Below, piece by piece: positions 17,926-28,100 of a stretch of 56,135 nucleotides of DNA (the first letter of the stretch is position 1; every line of letters begins with the position of its first letter). Position numbers and translations under genes: made by a program. The DNA comes from Chitinophagales bacterium. GTDB taxonomy: Bacteria > Bacteroidota > Bacteroidia > Chitinophagales > Chitinophagaceae. The notes under the pieces are model-generated. The model searched no databases and was not told the origin of the DNA. It saw only the letters and a program-made list of their open reading frames with translations. Where the stretch lies: the NCBI GenBank assembly GCA_013297995.1, contig JAAFJB010000011.1:1-56135 (forward strand), in the 5' to 3' direction.

Positions 17926-19476
17926 TTAATTTTCAGTAAACAATAAATGCATTGGTTTATGAATGCTTTTTTTCACTTCAACCCGAATATTTCGGGAAGG
18001 TGCGCTGAGCATAAAATTATTAACTTCTTCAATAATATCTTTATCAATAAAATCGGCTCGGGTGGCATCAATTAATACATAACAATTATTGGGTAGTGCC
18101 TCTAAATGCTTTTTAATAATCGGCTTGTTTAAAAAAGAAACGTCTTTTCTTAGTCGAATCAAGTAATTATTCTGATCGTGGGCAACTAAAATAGCAGAAC
18201 GAAAATTACTTCTTACCAAATAAAATAGACTAACTACTATTCCAATCATAATCCCAATTAGCAAGTCAGTAAATAAAATAGCAATTATGGTTGCGCCAAA
18301 GGGAATGAATTGATCCCATCCTTTTTGGTAAAACTCTTTAAACAATGAGAGTTTAGCCAATTTATACCCTGTAAAAATTAACACAGCCGCCAATGCACTC
18401 AACGGAATTTTGTTGATAAGGAATGGAATAAACATTACGGAAAGCAGTAAAAAAACTCCATGAAGTATGGCAGATAGTTTAGTCTTGCCGCCTGCATTTA
18501 CATTGGCCGAGCTTCTTACTACAACGGATGTTACTGGAATTCCACCGATTAGTCCCGATACAATATTACCAATTCCTTGGGCTTTTAATTCTTGATTGGT
18601 TGGGGTGATTCTTTTTAGTGGATCAATTTTATCTACCGCCTCAATGCCCAATAAGGTTTCCAAACTGGCTACAATAGCAAGTGTAAAAGCAGAAGTCCAT
18701 ACAATGGGATTGGTAATGAACTTAAAATTGGGAAATGTGAAGAAGGAAAAAAAGTCAATCAACCGATCTGAAATTGGCAATGAAACCAAGTGTTTGGCTT
18801 CTAATGAGCAATCAGGTGTAAAACGTATGAAATAGAAATTAATTACTATACCCATACATACAACCACAAGCGGTGCAGGTAAGGCCGCAAGAAGCTTTTT
18901 AGACTGCACAAGCTTAGTCTGCCAAAATACCAATATCAATAAAGAAACAACCCCTATAATTGCAGCCGATGGAGTAATGAATCTAAGTGCTTTTAGAATT
19001 TCGGTAAATGTATTTTCATCATCACCTTGAGCAAAGGATTCATCACCTTCAAAATCGGTATCATATCCTACCAAATGGGGTAATTGTTTCAATATTAAAA
19101 TCAGCCCTATTGCAGCAAGCATTCCTTTAATAACGGAATTGGGCACATAGTGACCAATAATACCTGCTTTTAAGTATCCAAAAACAAGTTGAATAATGCC
19201 TGCTATAACTACGGCAAGTAAAAATGCCTCATATACTTGTAGTTTGGTTATTGCTGCTGCAACAATAACCGTTAATCCTGCAGCGGGGCCGCTTACACTT
19301 AGTTGAGATCCACTCAATATACCTACAACTATACCTCCCACTATACCTGCAATAATGCCAGCGAACAAAGGGGCTCCTGATCCCAATGCTATACCCAAAC
19401 AAAGGGGTAACGCAACTAGCAGTACAACAATAGAAGCTGATATGTCAGCAGTTAAATTACTAAAATATTTTTTCAT
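17926..19476 (-). CDS. SulP family anion transporter with STAS domain
   Basis: A 516-residue protein with the SulP membrane domain (about residues 15-410; LLVALPLCLGIALGSGAP, SVSGPAAGLTVIV, IPVTSVVVRSSANVNAGG) and a C-terminal STAS-like domain from about 430 (LEALPNNCYVLIDATRADFID). SulP proteins move sulfate, bicarbonate or dicarboxylates. The immediately following carbonic anhydrase points to bicarbonate (BicA-like use), an inference from context. It starts 5 bases after the fabG stop, so fabG, sulP and the anhydrase are probably one transcript. Confidence 0.93.
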   Translation of the reverse strand: MKKYFSNLTADISASIVVLLVALPLCLGIALGSGAPLFAGIIAGIVGGIVVGILSGSQLSVSGPAAGLTVIVAAAITKLQVYEAFLLAVVIAGIIQLVFGYLKAGIIGHYVPNSVIKGMLAAIGLILILKQLPHLVGYDTDFEGDESFAQGDDENTFTEILKALRFITPSAAIIGVVSLLILVFWQTKLVQSKKLLAALPAPLVVVCMGIVINFYFIRFTPDCSLEAKHLVSLPISDRLIDFFSFFTFPNFKFITNPIVWTSAFTLAIVASLETLLGIEAVDKIDPLKRITPTNQELKAQGIGNIVSGLIGGIPVTSVVVRSSANVNAGGKTKLSAILHGVFLLLSVMFIPFLINKIPLSALAAVLIFTGYKLAKLSLFKEFYQKGWDQFIPFGATIIAILFTDLLIGIMIGIVVSLFYLVRSNFRSAILVAHDQNNYLIRLRKDVSFLNKPIIKKHLEALPNNCYVLIDATRADFIDKDIIEEVNNFMLSAPSRNIRVEVKKSIHKPMHLLFTEN

Positions 19477-19481
19477 GTATA

Positions 19482-20237
19482 TTAAATATTCAAACCACCA
19501 CAGGCACTAAGTACTTGACCTGTTATATATGAACTCAAATCACTGGCTAAGAATAAGGTAGTATTCGCAATTTCTTCTACTTTACCAAATCTGCCCAGAG
19601 GAATCTTCTGCAAAAATTGCGCCGCACCCTCTCCATCCTTTAAATAATGCGTCATATCTGTGTCAATAAATCCAGGCGCTATTGCATTACAACGAATATT
19701 TCTTGAGCCCAGTTCAGCAGCAATAGATTTGGTGAAGCCAATAATACCAGCTTTACTGGCTGCATAGCTACTTTGTCCCGCATTACCACGAATACCAACA
19801 ATAGAACTCATATTGATAATACTGCCTTGTTTGGCTTTCATCATGGGGCGGATGACTTGTTTGGTCATATTAAAAATACTTTTTAAATTAATATCCATTA
19901 CATCATCCCATTGTTGTTCAGTCATTCTTAGCAAGAGGTTGTCTTTAGAAATACCCGCATTATTTACGCAGATATCAATAGCACCAAACTCTTTGATGGT
20001 ATCATTCACCAATGTTTCACAATCTGTAAAAACAGCCGCATTGCTTTTTACTGCTTTGGCTTTTACACCCATGGCCTCTATTTCACTAACCAATATTGCA
20101 GCTTTATCTGCACTGCTTTCACTAATATAAGTTAATATAATATTACTTCCATGTGCTGCTAGTTTTAAAGCAATTGCAGCACCTATTCCGCGGGCTGCGC
20201 CGGTAACAATTGAAACTTTTCCTTCTAATAATTGCAT
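19482..20237 (-). CDS. fabG: 3-oxoacyl-[ACP] reductase FabG
   Basis: A 251-residue short-chain dehydrogenase with NAD(P) motif TGAARGIG, NNAG, catalytic Ser (MSSIVG) and YAASK, and the FabG-like ending TGQVLSACGGLNI. It reduces 3-oxoacyl-ACP in fatty-acid elongation. The ATG at 20237 (MQLLEGKVSIVTG) is preferred; a TTG two codons upstream also opens the frame. It precedes the SulP gene by 5 bases. One possible link is that bicarbonate is the substrate of acetyl-CoA carboxylase in the same pathway. Other SDR substrates cannot be excluded. Confidence 0.85.
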   Translation of the reverse strand: MQLLEGKVSIVTGAARGIGAAIALKLAAHGSNIILTYISESSADKAAILVSEIEAMGVKAKAVKSNAAVFTDCETLVNDTIKEFGAIDICVNNAGISKDNLLLRMTEQQWDDVMDINLKSIFNMTKQVIRPMMKAKQGSIINMSSIVGIRGNAGQSSYAASKAGIIGFTKSIAAELGSRNIRCNAIAPGFIDTDMTHYLKDGEGAAQFLQKIPLGRFGKVEEIANTTLFLASDLSSYITGQVLSACGGLNI

Positions 20238-20293
20238 TTTCAAAAATTTTAGTTCAGATAAGATACAAATAAAAGAAATTAAATAGGAGAATA

Positions 20294-21826
20294 TTATAAA
20301 ATGGGAGCCGATTTTCTTTTTTCAAGTAAAAACTTAATTTCCTCTATATAAATTCTTTCGTTGCTTAATCTTGGAACTTTGTGTTGACCCCCTAGTTTGC
20401 CTTTTTGTTTTAACCAAGCACTGAATATGCCTTTTTCAATGGAATGTATAACGGGTAAAGCCAGAGCAATATCTTTATATCGTTTCGCTTCATAATCACT
20501 GTTGAGTAATTTAAGTGCCATATCTAGTTCATAGGCAAACTGGTAGGTGCATTCAGGTTTAACTTCAAACTCAATTAACCATTCGTGTGCACCCGTGTTT
20601 TCATCACCAAAATAAATAGGTGCTGCGGTATAATCGTTTACTTGTAAGCCAGTTTTTTGGGCTGCAATAGCAATGGCTTTATCGGTATTATCGGCAATTA
20701 ATTCTTCACCAAAAGCGTTTATATATTGCTTTAAACGTCCCGTTACTTTTATTCTAAATGGGTTGGTTTGAGTAAATTGAATGGTATCTCCAATGAGGTA
20801 ACGCCATAAGCCACCATTGGTACTAATTACCAAAGCATAATTTTCACCAATCACAATATCTTTCAAACCCATAGTTTTAGGATTGGTTTTACCGTATTCT
20901 GTAACAGGCATAAATTCATAGAAAATTCCATTTTCTACAAATAGCAACATACCATCATCATCCGGATGTGCTTGAGCGGCAAAAAAGCCTTCGCTGGCAT
21001 TATACATTTCAAGATAGCTGCAACCAAGGCCAATTAATTTTTTAAATTGTTCTCGATAAGGGGTAAAAGAAACGCCGCCATGAATATAGAGTTCAAGATT
21101 GGGCCAAACTTCCCTTAACGTGTTTTTGCCGGTTATTTCTAGTATGCGTTTAATGAGAATTAACGTCCAAGTAGGCACGCCCGAAATTGAGGTAACATCT
21201 TCTTCAATGGTATGTTTAGCCAGCATTTCAATTTTTTGTTCCCACTCGTCCATCAGCGCAATCGAAAGCTCTGGTGTTCTAATCCAGTTGGCCCAGATGG
21301 GTGTATTTTGCAACAGCACAGCACTTAAATCGCCGTATTGCATTTCATCATTTAGCTGACTAATTTGGTGACTTCCACCTATTACCAATCCTTTACCAGT
21401 AAGTAAATCGCTTTCATTGCGATTATTGTAATACATGGTGAGTACATCTTTGGCACTTTGAAAGTGACAGTTTTCAAGGCTTTCTTGGGTAATGGGAATA
21501 AACTTACTCTTATCATTGGTAGTACCGCTGCTTTTTGCAAACCATTTTACGGGAGTATTCCAAAGAATATTTTCTTCACCTTGCATCATCCTATCAATAT
21601 AGGGCTTCAGTTGATCATATTCATGAATGGGTATACGATCTTTGAATTCACGAATGCTAAATATTTCATTTAGGCCATATTTTCTTCCAAACTCTGTGTA
21701 TTGTGCATGCGTTACTAAATCTTGTAATACTTCTCGCTGAACATCAATGGGGTTTTGAATCCACTGCTCAATGCGCCAGTGGCGCATTCGGGCTAGTCTT
21801 GATATGGCGGGACTGAGTAATTTCAT
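20294..21826 (-). CDS. GH3 auxin-responsive promoter family protein (acyl-adenylating fold)
   Basis: A 510-residue protein. Recognised family blocks are the nucleotide-binding loop KSSGTTNDKSKFIPIT, YNASEGFFAAQ, and GGLWRYLIGDTIQFT near the hinge. Plant GH3 enzymes adenylate carboxylic acids and couple them to amino acids. Bacterial members, frequent in Bacteroidota, are mostly uncharacterised. The ATP-binding features look intact, so an acyl-acid amido synthetase or ligase activity is plausible. It lies 72 bases after lptB and 56 bases before fabG, suggesting a lipid or envelope role. Confidence 0.9.
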   Translation of the reverse strand: MKLLSPAISRLARMRHWRIEQWIQNPIDVQREVLQDLVTHAQYTEFGRKYGLNEIFSIREFKDRIPIHEYDQLKPYIDRMMQGEENILWNTPVKWFAKSSGTTNDKSKFIPITQESLENCHFQSAKDVLTMYYNNRNESDLLTGKGLVIGGSHQISQLNDEMQYGDLSAVLLQNTPIWANWIRTPELSIALMDEWEQKIEMLAKHTIEEDVTSISGVPTWTLILIKRILEITGKNTLREVWPNLELYIHGGVSFTPYREQFKKLIGLGCSYLEMYNASEGFFAAQAHPDDDGMLLFVENGIFYEFMPVTEYGKTNPKTMGLKDIVIGENYALVISTNGGLWRYLIGDTIQFTQTNPFRIKVTGRLKQYINAFGEELIADNTDKAIAIAAQKTGLQVNDYTAAPIYFGDENTGAHEWLIEFEVKPECTYQFAYELDMALKLLNSDYEAKRYKDIALALPVIHSIEKGIFSAWLKQKGKLGGQHKVPRLSNERIYIEEIKFLLEKRKSAPIL

Positions 21827-21899
21827 TTTTAGAAATGGGCAAAATACAAATTCTAATCAATATCAGCAATATACCGAATTCAATTGAGAGCAATGTAGA

Positions 21900-22673
21900 T
21901 TATATGGTAGGATTATCTCTTGCCATATCAATAATCCAATCTTTTCTTTTTAATTCAAAATTGGTTCCCAAGTATAGGCGACGAACTTGCTCATCTGCTG
22001 CAAGTTCTTCAGCGGTACCATGTTTAAAAATTTTTCCTTCAATTAATAAATAAGCCCTGTCGCAAATAGAAAGGGTTTCATTCACATTGTGATCGGTAAT
22101 AAGTATTCCTATATTCTTATATTTAAGTTTGGCAACAACTGTTTGTATGTCTTCCACTGCAATGGGATCAACTCCTGCAAAGGGTTCATCGAGCAAAATG
22201 AATTTGGGATCTACCGAGAGCGCGCGTGCAATTTCGGTTCTTCTTCGTTCGCCACCACTGAGGCTGTCTCCATTGTTGTGCCTAACATGGTGGAGGTTGA
22301 ATTCATCCAATAAAGATTCAAGTTTATGAGCTCGTTCTGCCTTTGTAAGTTTGGTCATTTCTAGAATGGCTAAAATATTATTTTCTACCGAAAGTTTGCG
22401 AAATACGCTGGCTTCTTGCGGTAAGTAGCCAATACCCATTTGAGCCCGCTTGTACATGGGTAATTTGGTAATATTTTCATCATTCAAGAAAACAGATCCA
22501 ATATCGGGCTTAATTAACCCCACTACCATATAAAAACTAGTGGTTTTGCCAGCTCCATTCGGGCCAAGTAATCCCACAATTTCACCTTGTTCAACGGAAA
22601 CAGATACATTATTTACAACGGTTCTGCCTTTATAACTTTTTACAAGGTCTTTGGTATGTATAGTAAGATTCAC
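21900..22673 (-). CDS. lptB: LPS export ABC ATPase LptB
   Basis: A 257-residue ATPase with Walker [10 protein letters not shown], signature [15 protein letters not shown], Walker [14 protein letters not shown] and switch His in [30 protein letters not shown] and the ending LYLGTNF are diagnostic of LptB, which powers lipopolysaccharide transport with LptFGC. The frame extends to a TTG at 22691, but that codon lies within a good minus-strand -7 box (22689-22696). The GTG at 22673 ([14 protein letters not shown]) is therefore chosen. A short tail ([16 protein letters not shown]) follows the usual end. Confidence 0.93.
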   Translation of the reverse strand: MNLTIHTKDLVKSYKGRTVVNNVSVSVEQGEIVGLLGPNGAGKTTSFYMVVGLIKPDIGSVFLNDENITKLPMYKRAQMGIGYLPQEASVFRKLSVENNILAILEMTKLTKAERAHKLESLLDEFNLHHVRHNNGDSLSGGERRRTEIARALSVDPKFILLDEPFAGVDPIAVEDIQTVVAKLKYKNIGILITDHNVNETLSICDRAYLLIEGKIFKHGTAEELAADEQVRRLYLGTNFELKRKDWIIDMARDNPTI

Positions 22674-22688
22674 AGTGGTTGCTTTGCA

Positions 22689-22696
22689 CAAAAGTA
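22689..22696 (-). promoter_or_regulatory. -7 promoter box TACTTTTG for lptB
   Basis: On the minus strand TACTTTTG fits TAnnTTTG. It overlaps the upstream TTG codon of the lptB frame and leaves about 15 bases to the GTG at 22673, so it decides the start in favour of the GTG. Confidence 0.5.
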
Positions 22697-22796
22697 AAGC
22701 TTATAGCAGAAACAAGCACTAGGCCATTTGATCAGGAAGGAATTTAACCCGCCATTATAAAACAACGCTACTTGTAAGGGGGCAAAATGGCAAAAC

Positions 22797-23543
22797 CTAT
22801 TCTGGTTTAGATTTGATTGACACCAGCTTAATCATTCCAACTTTATCAAATAGTTTAATAAAGGGGTAAACAGGATCAAATTCCCACCATTTTGCAGCAA
22901 AATTGGGTCTAGCACCCGCATGGTGATGATTATTTTGAAATAATTCGCCCAACATTAGAAAGTCAATTATCAGTGTATTTTTTGATTGGTCTTTTTCATC
23001 CGGAAAATTGCGATATCCATATTTATGCCCAGCCCAGTTAACCACTGCACCTTGAATAGGGCCAATTAGAAAATGAATGGGTAAAAAAAGGAACATCCAC
23101 CACTCAGTTGCAAAACAAACGTAAAAAATAATATATATGGCAGCAAAACCCAAACGGCAGGCCCAGCTATCAGCTATTTTATCAATTTTATCATAAACCG
23201 GAAAGTTCTTGTCGAATTTAGACTCAAACTCGAATGTACCATTTAAAACACCATTATACACTTTTCTTGTGTACATCATCATAGAGAAAGCCTCTTTAAA
23301 AAAATGGGGTGTATGGGGATCTTTTTCAGTATCACTGTATGCATGGTGCATCCTATGCAAAATAGCGTAAGCCCGAGCATTTAAGTAGGATGTGCCTTGG
23401 GTAATCCAAGAATAAATATACCAAAATTTCTCCCAAAATTTATTCATGGTAAACATTTTATGTGCAGCATAACGATGTAAATAAAAGGTTTGACCAAAAA
23501 GAGAAAGGTACCAATGTGAAACTAAGAAAATGAGTATAATCAT
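22797..23543 (-). CDS. Acyl-CoA/fatty-acid desaturase
   Basis: A 248-residue membrane di-iron protein with the three histidine boxes HRYAAH (about residue 23), HRMHH (about 64) and NNHHHAGARPNF (about 208), plus hydrophobic segments between them. This is the delta-9-type desaturase pattern, introducing a double bond into acyl chains to adjust membrane fluidity. It is shorter than eukaryotic homologues but similar to bacterial ones. It stands alone, with its own 423-base upstream region. Confidence 0.9.
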   Translation of the reverse strand: MIILIFLVSHWYLSLFGQTFYLHRYAAHKMFTMNKFWEKFWYIYSWITQGTSYLNARAYAILHRMHHAYSDTEKDPHTPHFFKEAFSMMMYTRKVYNGVLNGTFEFESKFDKNFPVYDKIDKIADSWACRLGFAAIYIIFYVCFATEWWMFLFLPIHFLIGPIQGAVVNWAGHKYGYRNFPDEKDQSKNTLIIDFLMLGELFQNNHHHAGARPNFAAKWWEFDPVYPFIKLFDKVGMIKLVSIKSKPE

Positions 23544-23966
23544 TGTTGTAAAATACTTGTATTGAAAGAAAAACTAGGTATGCAATGCAAAGATTGCGCT
23601 TTATAATTTAATAATGCTTTATTTTAAATATAAAATTTAGGTTATACTTGTTGAAGCTATGCGTTATCAAATAAATTTCTATTAAATAGACTAGCTGTTT
23701 AATTAATTTTTTAACATTTGTTGTTTAATACTAGAAGCTGCAACAGGCTTGAATTTTTCGCTATAGATATTACTATGATAACCAAGAATCTAACTTGTTT
23801 GGCTCTCAGAAAACCATCATCTCTTCTAAATAATTAACCCAAACTGGCTTTAAACATATTATAATTTAAATTATTTAAGTTGAATTATAGAGAAGGGTTT
23901 TAAATTGGCAGCTTAAAAAAACCTTAAAACAGTTATTTTTGCCGTTCAAGCAACTATCTTCTTATT
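23544..23966. other. Gene-free 423-bp divergent region
   Basis: This stretch between the divergent desaturase and RND operons has no convincing frame. It contains the -7 box of the efflux operon at 23934-23941 and an AT-only 14-bp palindrome at 23861-23874 (ATAATTTAAATTAT), which may be chance. No RNA structure stood out. Confidence 0.5.
23934..23941 (+). promoter_or_regulatory. -7 promoter box TATTTTTG for the RND efflux operon
   Basis: TATTTTTG matches TAnnTTTG and ends 25 bases before the ATG of the adaptor gene. Confidence 0.45.
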
Positions 23967-25121
23967 ATGATTTATTACAATTCAACTAAAAACCACTTCC
24001 ATATATTTTTTTGTGTTATGCTGATTTGTTTAACAGTATCCTGTAAAAGCAAAGAAAAAGAACCTGAATCTGCGCTATTTCCTGAATTACCTGTGGTAGC
24101 TGTTGTGCAAAAAGATACCGCCTTACAAAATGATTATGTTTCTGATATTCAAGCGGTTAAAAATGTGGAAATTCGTGCAAGGGTACAGGGGTTTCTCGAC
24201 AAGATTTTTGTAGACGAAGGACATGAAGTAAAAAAAGGTCAGCCCATGTTTCAAATAAACGATATTGAATACAAAACAGAATTGGCCAAAGCCAAAGCAA
24301 ATGTTTCTAGTGCTGTAGCAGAAGCAAAGGCGGCAGAACTGGAAGTGAATAGGACAAAATTATTGGTTGAAAAAAATATTATTTCTGTTACTGAATTTGA
24401 GTTGGCTTCCGTAAAACTAAAAGCAGCCAAAGCAAAAATTGATGAGGCTTTATCTGCCCAACAAGCGGCCGAAACAAAACTTTCCTACACATTTATTCGC
24501 GCACCTTTTGATGGAATTATGGATAGAATTCCCCTTAAAATAGGAAGCTTAGTTGATGCTGGTGCTTTGCTTACTACCCTTTCAGATATCAATAATGTAT
24601 TTGCTTATTTTCATATTTCAGAAAATGAGTACTTGCAATATAAAAAATCAATATCCAAAGGGATTGAACAAAATAAAAATATTAATCTCATATTGGCTGA
24701 TGGTTCGCCTTACCCCTTTACTGGAAAAATAGAAACCATTGATGGAGAATTTAACGACAACACTGGTGCAATATCATTTAGAGCTAGGTTTCCCAATCCA
24801 AATAAACTACTGAAACATGGTGCATCTGGTAAAGTGAGATTAATTAGTGAAGTAAATAATGCCATTATTATTCCACAAAAATCTGCTTTTGAAATTCAAG
24901 ATAAAAACTATGTATTTGTTGTAGAAAAAAATAATATAGTAAAAATGCGCGCTTTCAAAACAACTAGAAGGGTTGCTCAATATTATATTGTTGAAGAAGG
25001 ACTGGTTGCCGGGGAACATATTGTTTTTGAAGGCATGCAATCGGTTCGTCAAGGCACAAAAATTAGCCCCAAGCTAATGAATCTTGATAGTGTAATGCAA
25101 GTTAAAACCAATCTTGATTAA
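23967..25121 (+). CDS. RND efflux periplasmic adaptor lipoprotein (AcrA-like)
   Basis: A 384-residue membrane-fusion protein with a lipoprotein signal ending LTVSC (lipid Cys 26). The lipoyl halves are seen in ARVQGFLDKIFVDEGHEVKKGQ and TFIRAPFDGIMDRIPLKIGS, separated by a helical hairpin rich in Ala, Lys and Glu. It links the inner-membrane RND pump to the outer-membrane channel. First gene of a three-gene efflux operon with 32- and 101-base gaps. Confidence 0.93.
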   Translation: MIYYNSTKNHFHIFFCVMLICLTVSCKSKEKEPESALFPELPVVAVVQKDTALQNDYVSDIQAVKNVEIRARVQGFLDKIFVDEGHEVKKGQPMFQINDIEYKTELAKAKANVSSAVAEAKAAELEVNRTKLLVEKNIISVTEFELASVKLKAAKAKIDEALSAQQAAETKLSYTFIRAPFDGIMDRIPLKIGSLVDAGALLTTLSDINNVFAYFHISENEYLQYKKSISKGIEQNKNINLILADGSPYPFTGKIETIDGEFNDNTGAISFRARFPNPNKLLKHGASGKVRLISEVNNAIIIPQKSAFEIQDKNYVFVVEKNNIVKMRAFKTTRRVAQYYIVEEGLVAGEHIVFEGMQSVRQGTKISPKLMNLDSVMQVKTNLD

Positions 25122-25153
25122 TTTTCTTGTGAATTTAAATTCAACTTTTTATT

Positions 25154-28100
25154 ATGCTGGAAACCTTTATTAAAAGACCAGTACTTTCACTGGTTATATC
25201 TATTATTATTACCTTACTAGGGGTACTTGCGCTATTTACGTTGCCAATTACCCAATTTCCAGATATTGTTCCACCATCAGTAACAGTTACTGCAAAATAT
25301 ACAGGTGCCAATGCAGAAGTGTGCGCAAAAGCAGTGGCTACCCCACTTGAAAGAGCCATTAACGGGGTTCCAGGAATGACGTATATGTCGTCAGTTTCTA
25401 GTAACAATGGTATTACCCTTATTACCATTTCTTTTAAAGTAGGAATTGATCCAGACGTAGCTGCCGTAAATGTGCAAAATAGAGTTACAACCGTACTAGA
25501 TGAATTGCCTGAAGAAGTAATTAAAGCGGGCGTTACTACCGAGAAAGACGTTAATAGTATGTTGCTTTACCTCAATGTGATGAGTGAGGATACTGCCGCC
25601 GATGAACAATTTATTTACAATTTTGCTGATATAAATATTCTTCAAGAATTAAAACGGATTGATGGAGTAGGTTTTGCGGAAATTATGGGTCAGAAAGAAT
25701 ATTCTATGCGGGTGTGGTTGAAACCAGACAGGATGCTGGCTTATAATATTTCAGCCCAAGACGTGATTGATGCGTTGCGCAACCAAAATGTAGAAGCGGC
25801 TCCTGGAAAAACAGGAGAAAGTTCGGGTAAAAACCCGCAGTCGCTTCAGTATATTCTTCGATACACTGGTAAGTTTTTTGAACCCTCACAATATAAGAAT
25901 ATTGTGTTGAAGGCAGAAAATAATGGATCCATCCTATACCTAAAAGACGTTGCAGATGTAGAGTTTGGAGCTATGACTTACAGTATGATTTCAAAAACAG
26001 ATGGTAAACCATCTGCTTCTATTATGCTCAAACAACGGCCTGGATCTAATGCAAAAGAAGTAATTGAAAAAGTAAAAAGCAGAATGGCAGAACTTAAAGC
26101 AAGTTCCTTTCCGCCAGATATGAAATATAATTTTGCTTATGATGTTTCTCGTTTCTTAAATGCATCTATCCATGAAGTTATTAAAACTTTAATTGAAGCA
26201 TTTATTTTGGTGTTTATAATTGTATTTATTTTTCTGCAAGATTTTCGTTCTACTTTAATTCCTGCGCTTGCTGTTCCTGTTTCATTAATTGGTACGCTGG
26301 CTTTTATGCAAGCCATGGGATTTTCAATAAATCTGCTTACTTTATTTGCATTGGTATTAGCAATTGGTATTGTAGTTGATGATGCAATAGTTGTTGTAGA
26401 AGCGGTACACCTTAAAATGGAGGAACAGCATTTATTGCCCATTCAAGCAACTATGAGTGCTATGAAAGAAATTGCTGGTGCTATTGTTGCTATTACTTTG
26501 GTTATGTCTGCCGTTTTCATACCCGCAGCCTTTCTATCCGGATCGGCTGGGGTATTTTACAGACAGTTTTCCCTAACTTTAGCCGTTTCAATTCTTATTT
26601 CAGGAATAAACGCACTCACACTTACACCTGCACTATGTGCCATCTTAATTAAGCCACATCACTATCCTAAAAAGAAAAATTGGCTCACCCAATTTTTTAA
26701 TTCTTTTAATAATAAATACCAGAGCATTGAAACTAGGTATTCACAAATGGTAGGTTGGATTACAACTAAAAAAATGGTTACTATTGGCGTAATTGGATTA
26801 TTTGTTATTGGAATTATAGGGGTAAATAAAATTTTGCCCAGCGGATTTATTCCTACAGAAGATCAAGGAATTATTTATGTGAATGTGTCTACTCCTGCTG
26901 GTGCTACTGTGGAAAGAACCGAACAGGTATTGGTTCAACTAGAAAAAATAATTAAAGACCTTCCCGCTGTAGAAAACATTACTACTTTGTCTGGTTATAG
27001 CCTCATCACAGAAGCAGCAGGCGCTTCATATGGAATGATGATGATTAACTTAAAACCTTGGAAGGAGCGGAATGAAACGGTGAAACAATTGCTTCCAGTT
27101 TTACAACAAAAATGCAAAAATATATCAGATGCTTCCATTGAGTTTATGCCTCCACCTACTGTGCCAGGTTTTGGTAATACAAGTGGCTTTGAACTGAGAA
27201 TTATTGATAAAACTGGATCTGGAAACTTGCAGCAAACTGCAAAAGTTACCCAGCAATTAATTCAAGATATTAAATCTGCTGGCGTGGTTGGTGCAGCATA
27301 TACTGGCTTTGATCCAAGCTTTCCACAGTATATGATTCACATTGATTATGATATGGCCGCAAAAAAAGGAGTATCCGTAGACAATGCCATGACCGATCTC
27401 CAAACCCTTATAGGCAGCTATTATGCAACCAATTTTATTAGATTTGGACAAATGTACAAAGTAATGGTTCAAGCCTATCCCAATTTTAGGGCAAAACCCA
27501 ACGACTTGCTTAACCTATATGTTAAAAACAATCGTGGCGAAATGGTGTCTTATGCAACGTTTATTAAATTAGAAAGAGTGTATGGGCCAGAGCAACTCAC
27601 TCGATACAATATGTACACTTCTGCCATGGTAAATGGCGATGCAGCTACTGGTTTTAGTAGTGGTGAAGCCATACAATCGGTTAATAAAATAGCGAAAGAA
27701 AAACTACCACGCGGTTATAGTTATGAATGGTCTGGAATAACGCGCGACCAAATTGCTTCGGGCAATCAAGCCAGTATTATTTTTATCATTTGCCTACTAT
27801 TTGTTTATCTTATACTTTCAGCACAATATGAGAGTTTTATAATGCCTTTCGCGGTAATTCTCTCTTTACCTACGGGCGTATTTGGAGCATTTTTAGCACT
27901 GAAGGTTTTGGGACTAGAAAACAATATTTACGCACAAGTGGCATTGGTAATGTTGATTGGATTACTGGGCAAAAACGCTATTTTAATTGTTGAATTTGCT
28001 ATGTTGCGCAGGAGCCAAGGGTTTACAATTATTGAATCTGCCAAGGAAGGTGCTGTATCTCGTTTGAGACCTATTTTAATGACTTCGTTTGCATTTATTG

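Noticed and set aside
22673..22691. TTG at 22691 as the lptB start
   Set aside because: It lies within the probable -7 box; the GTG at 22673 is the better start.
23861..23874. AT-only palindrome ATAATTTAAATTAT
   Set aside because: Low complexity; no supporting context.
23622..23966. A hidden small gene in the desaturase/efflux intergenic region
   Set aside because: No frame with a credible start and protein-like composition was seen on either strand.
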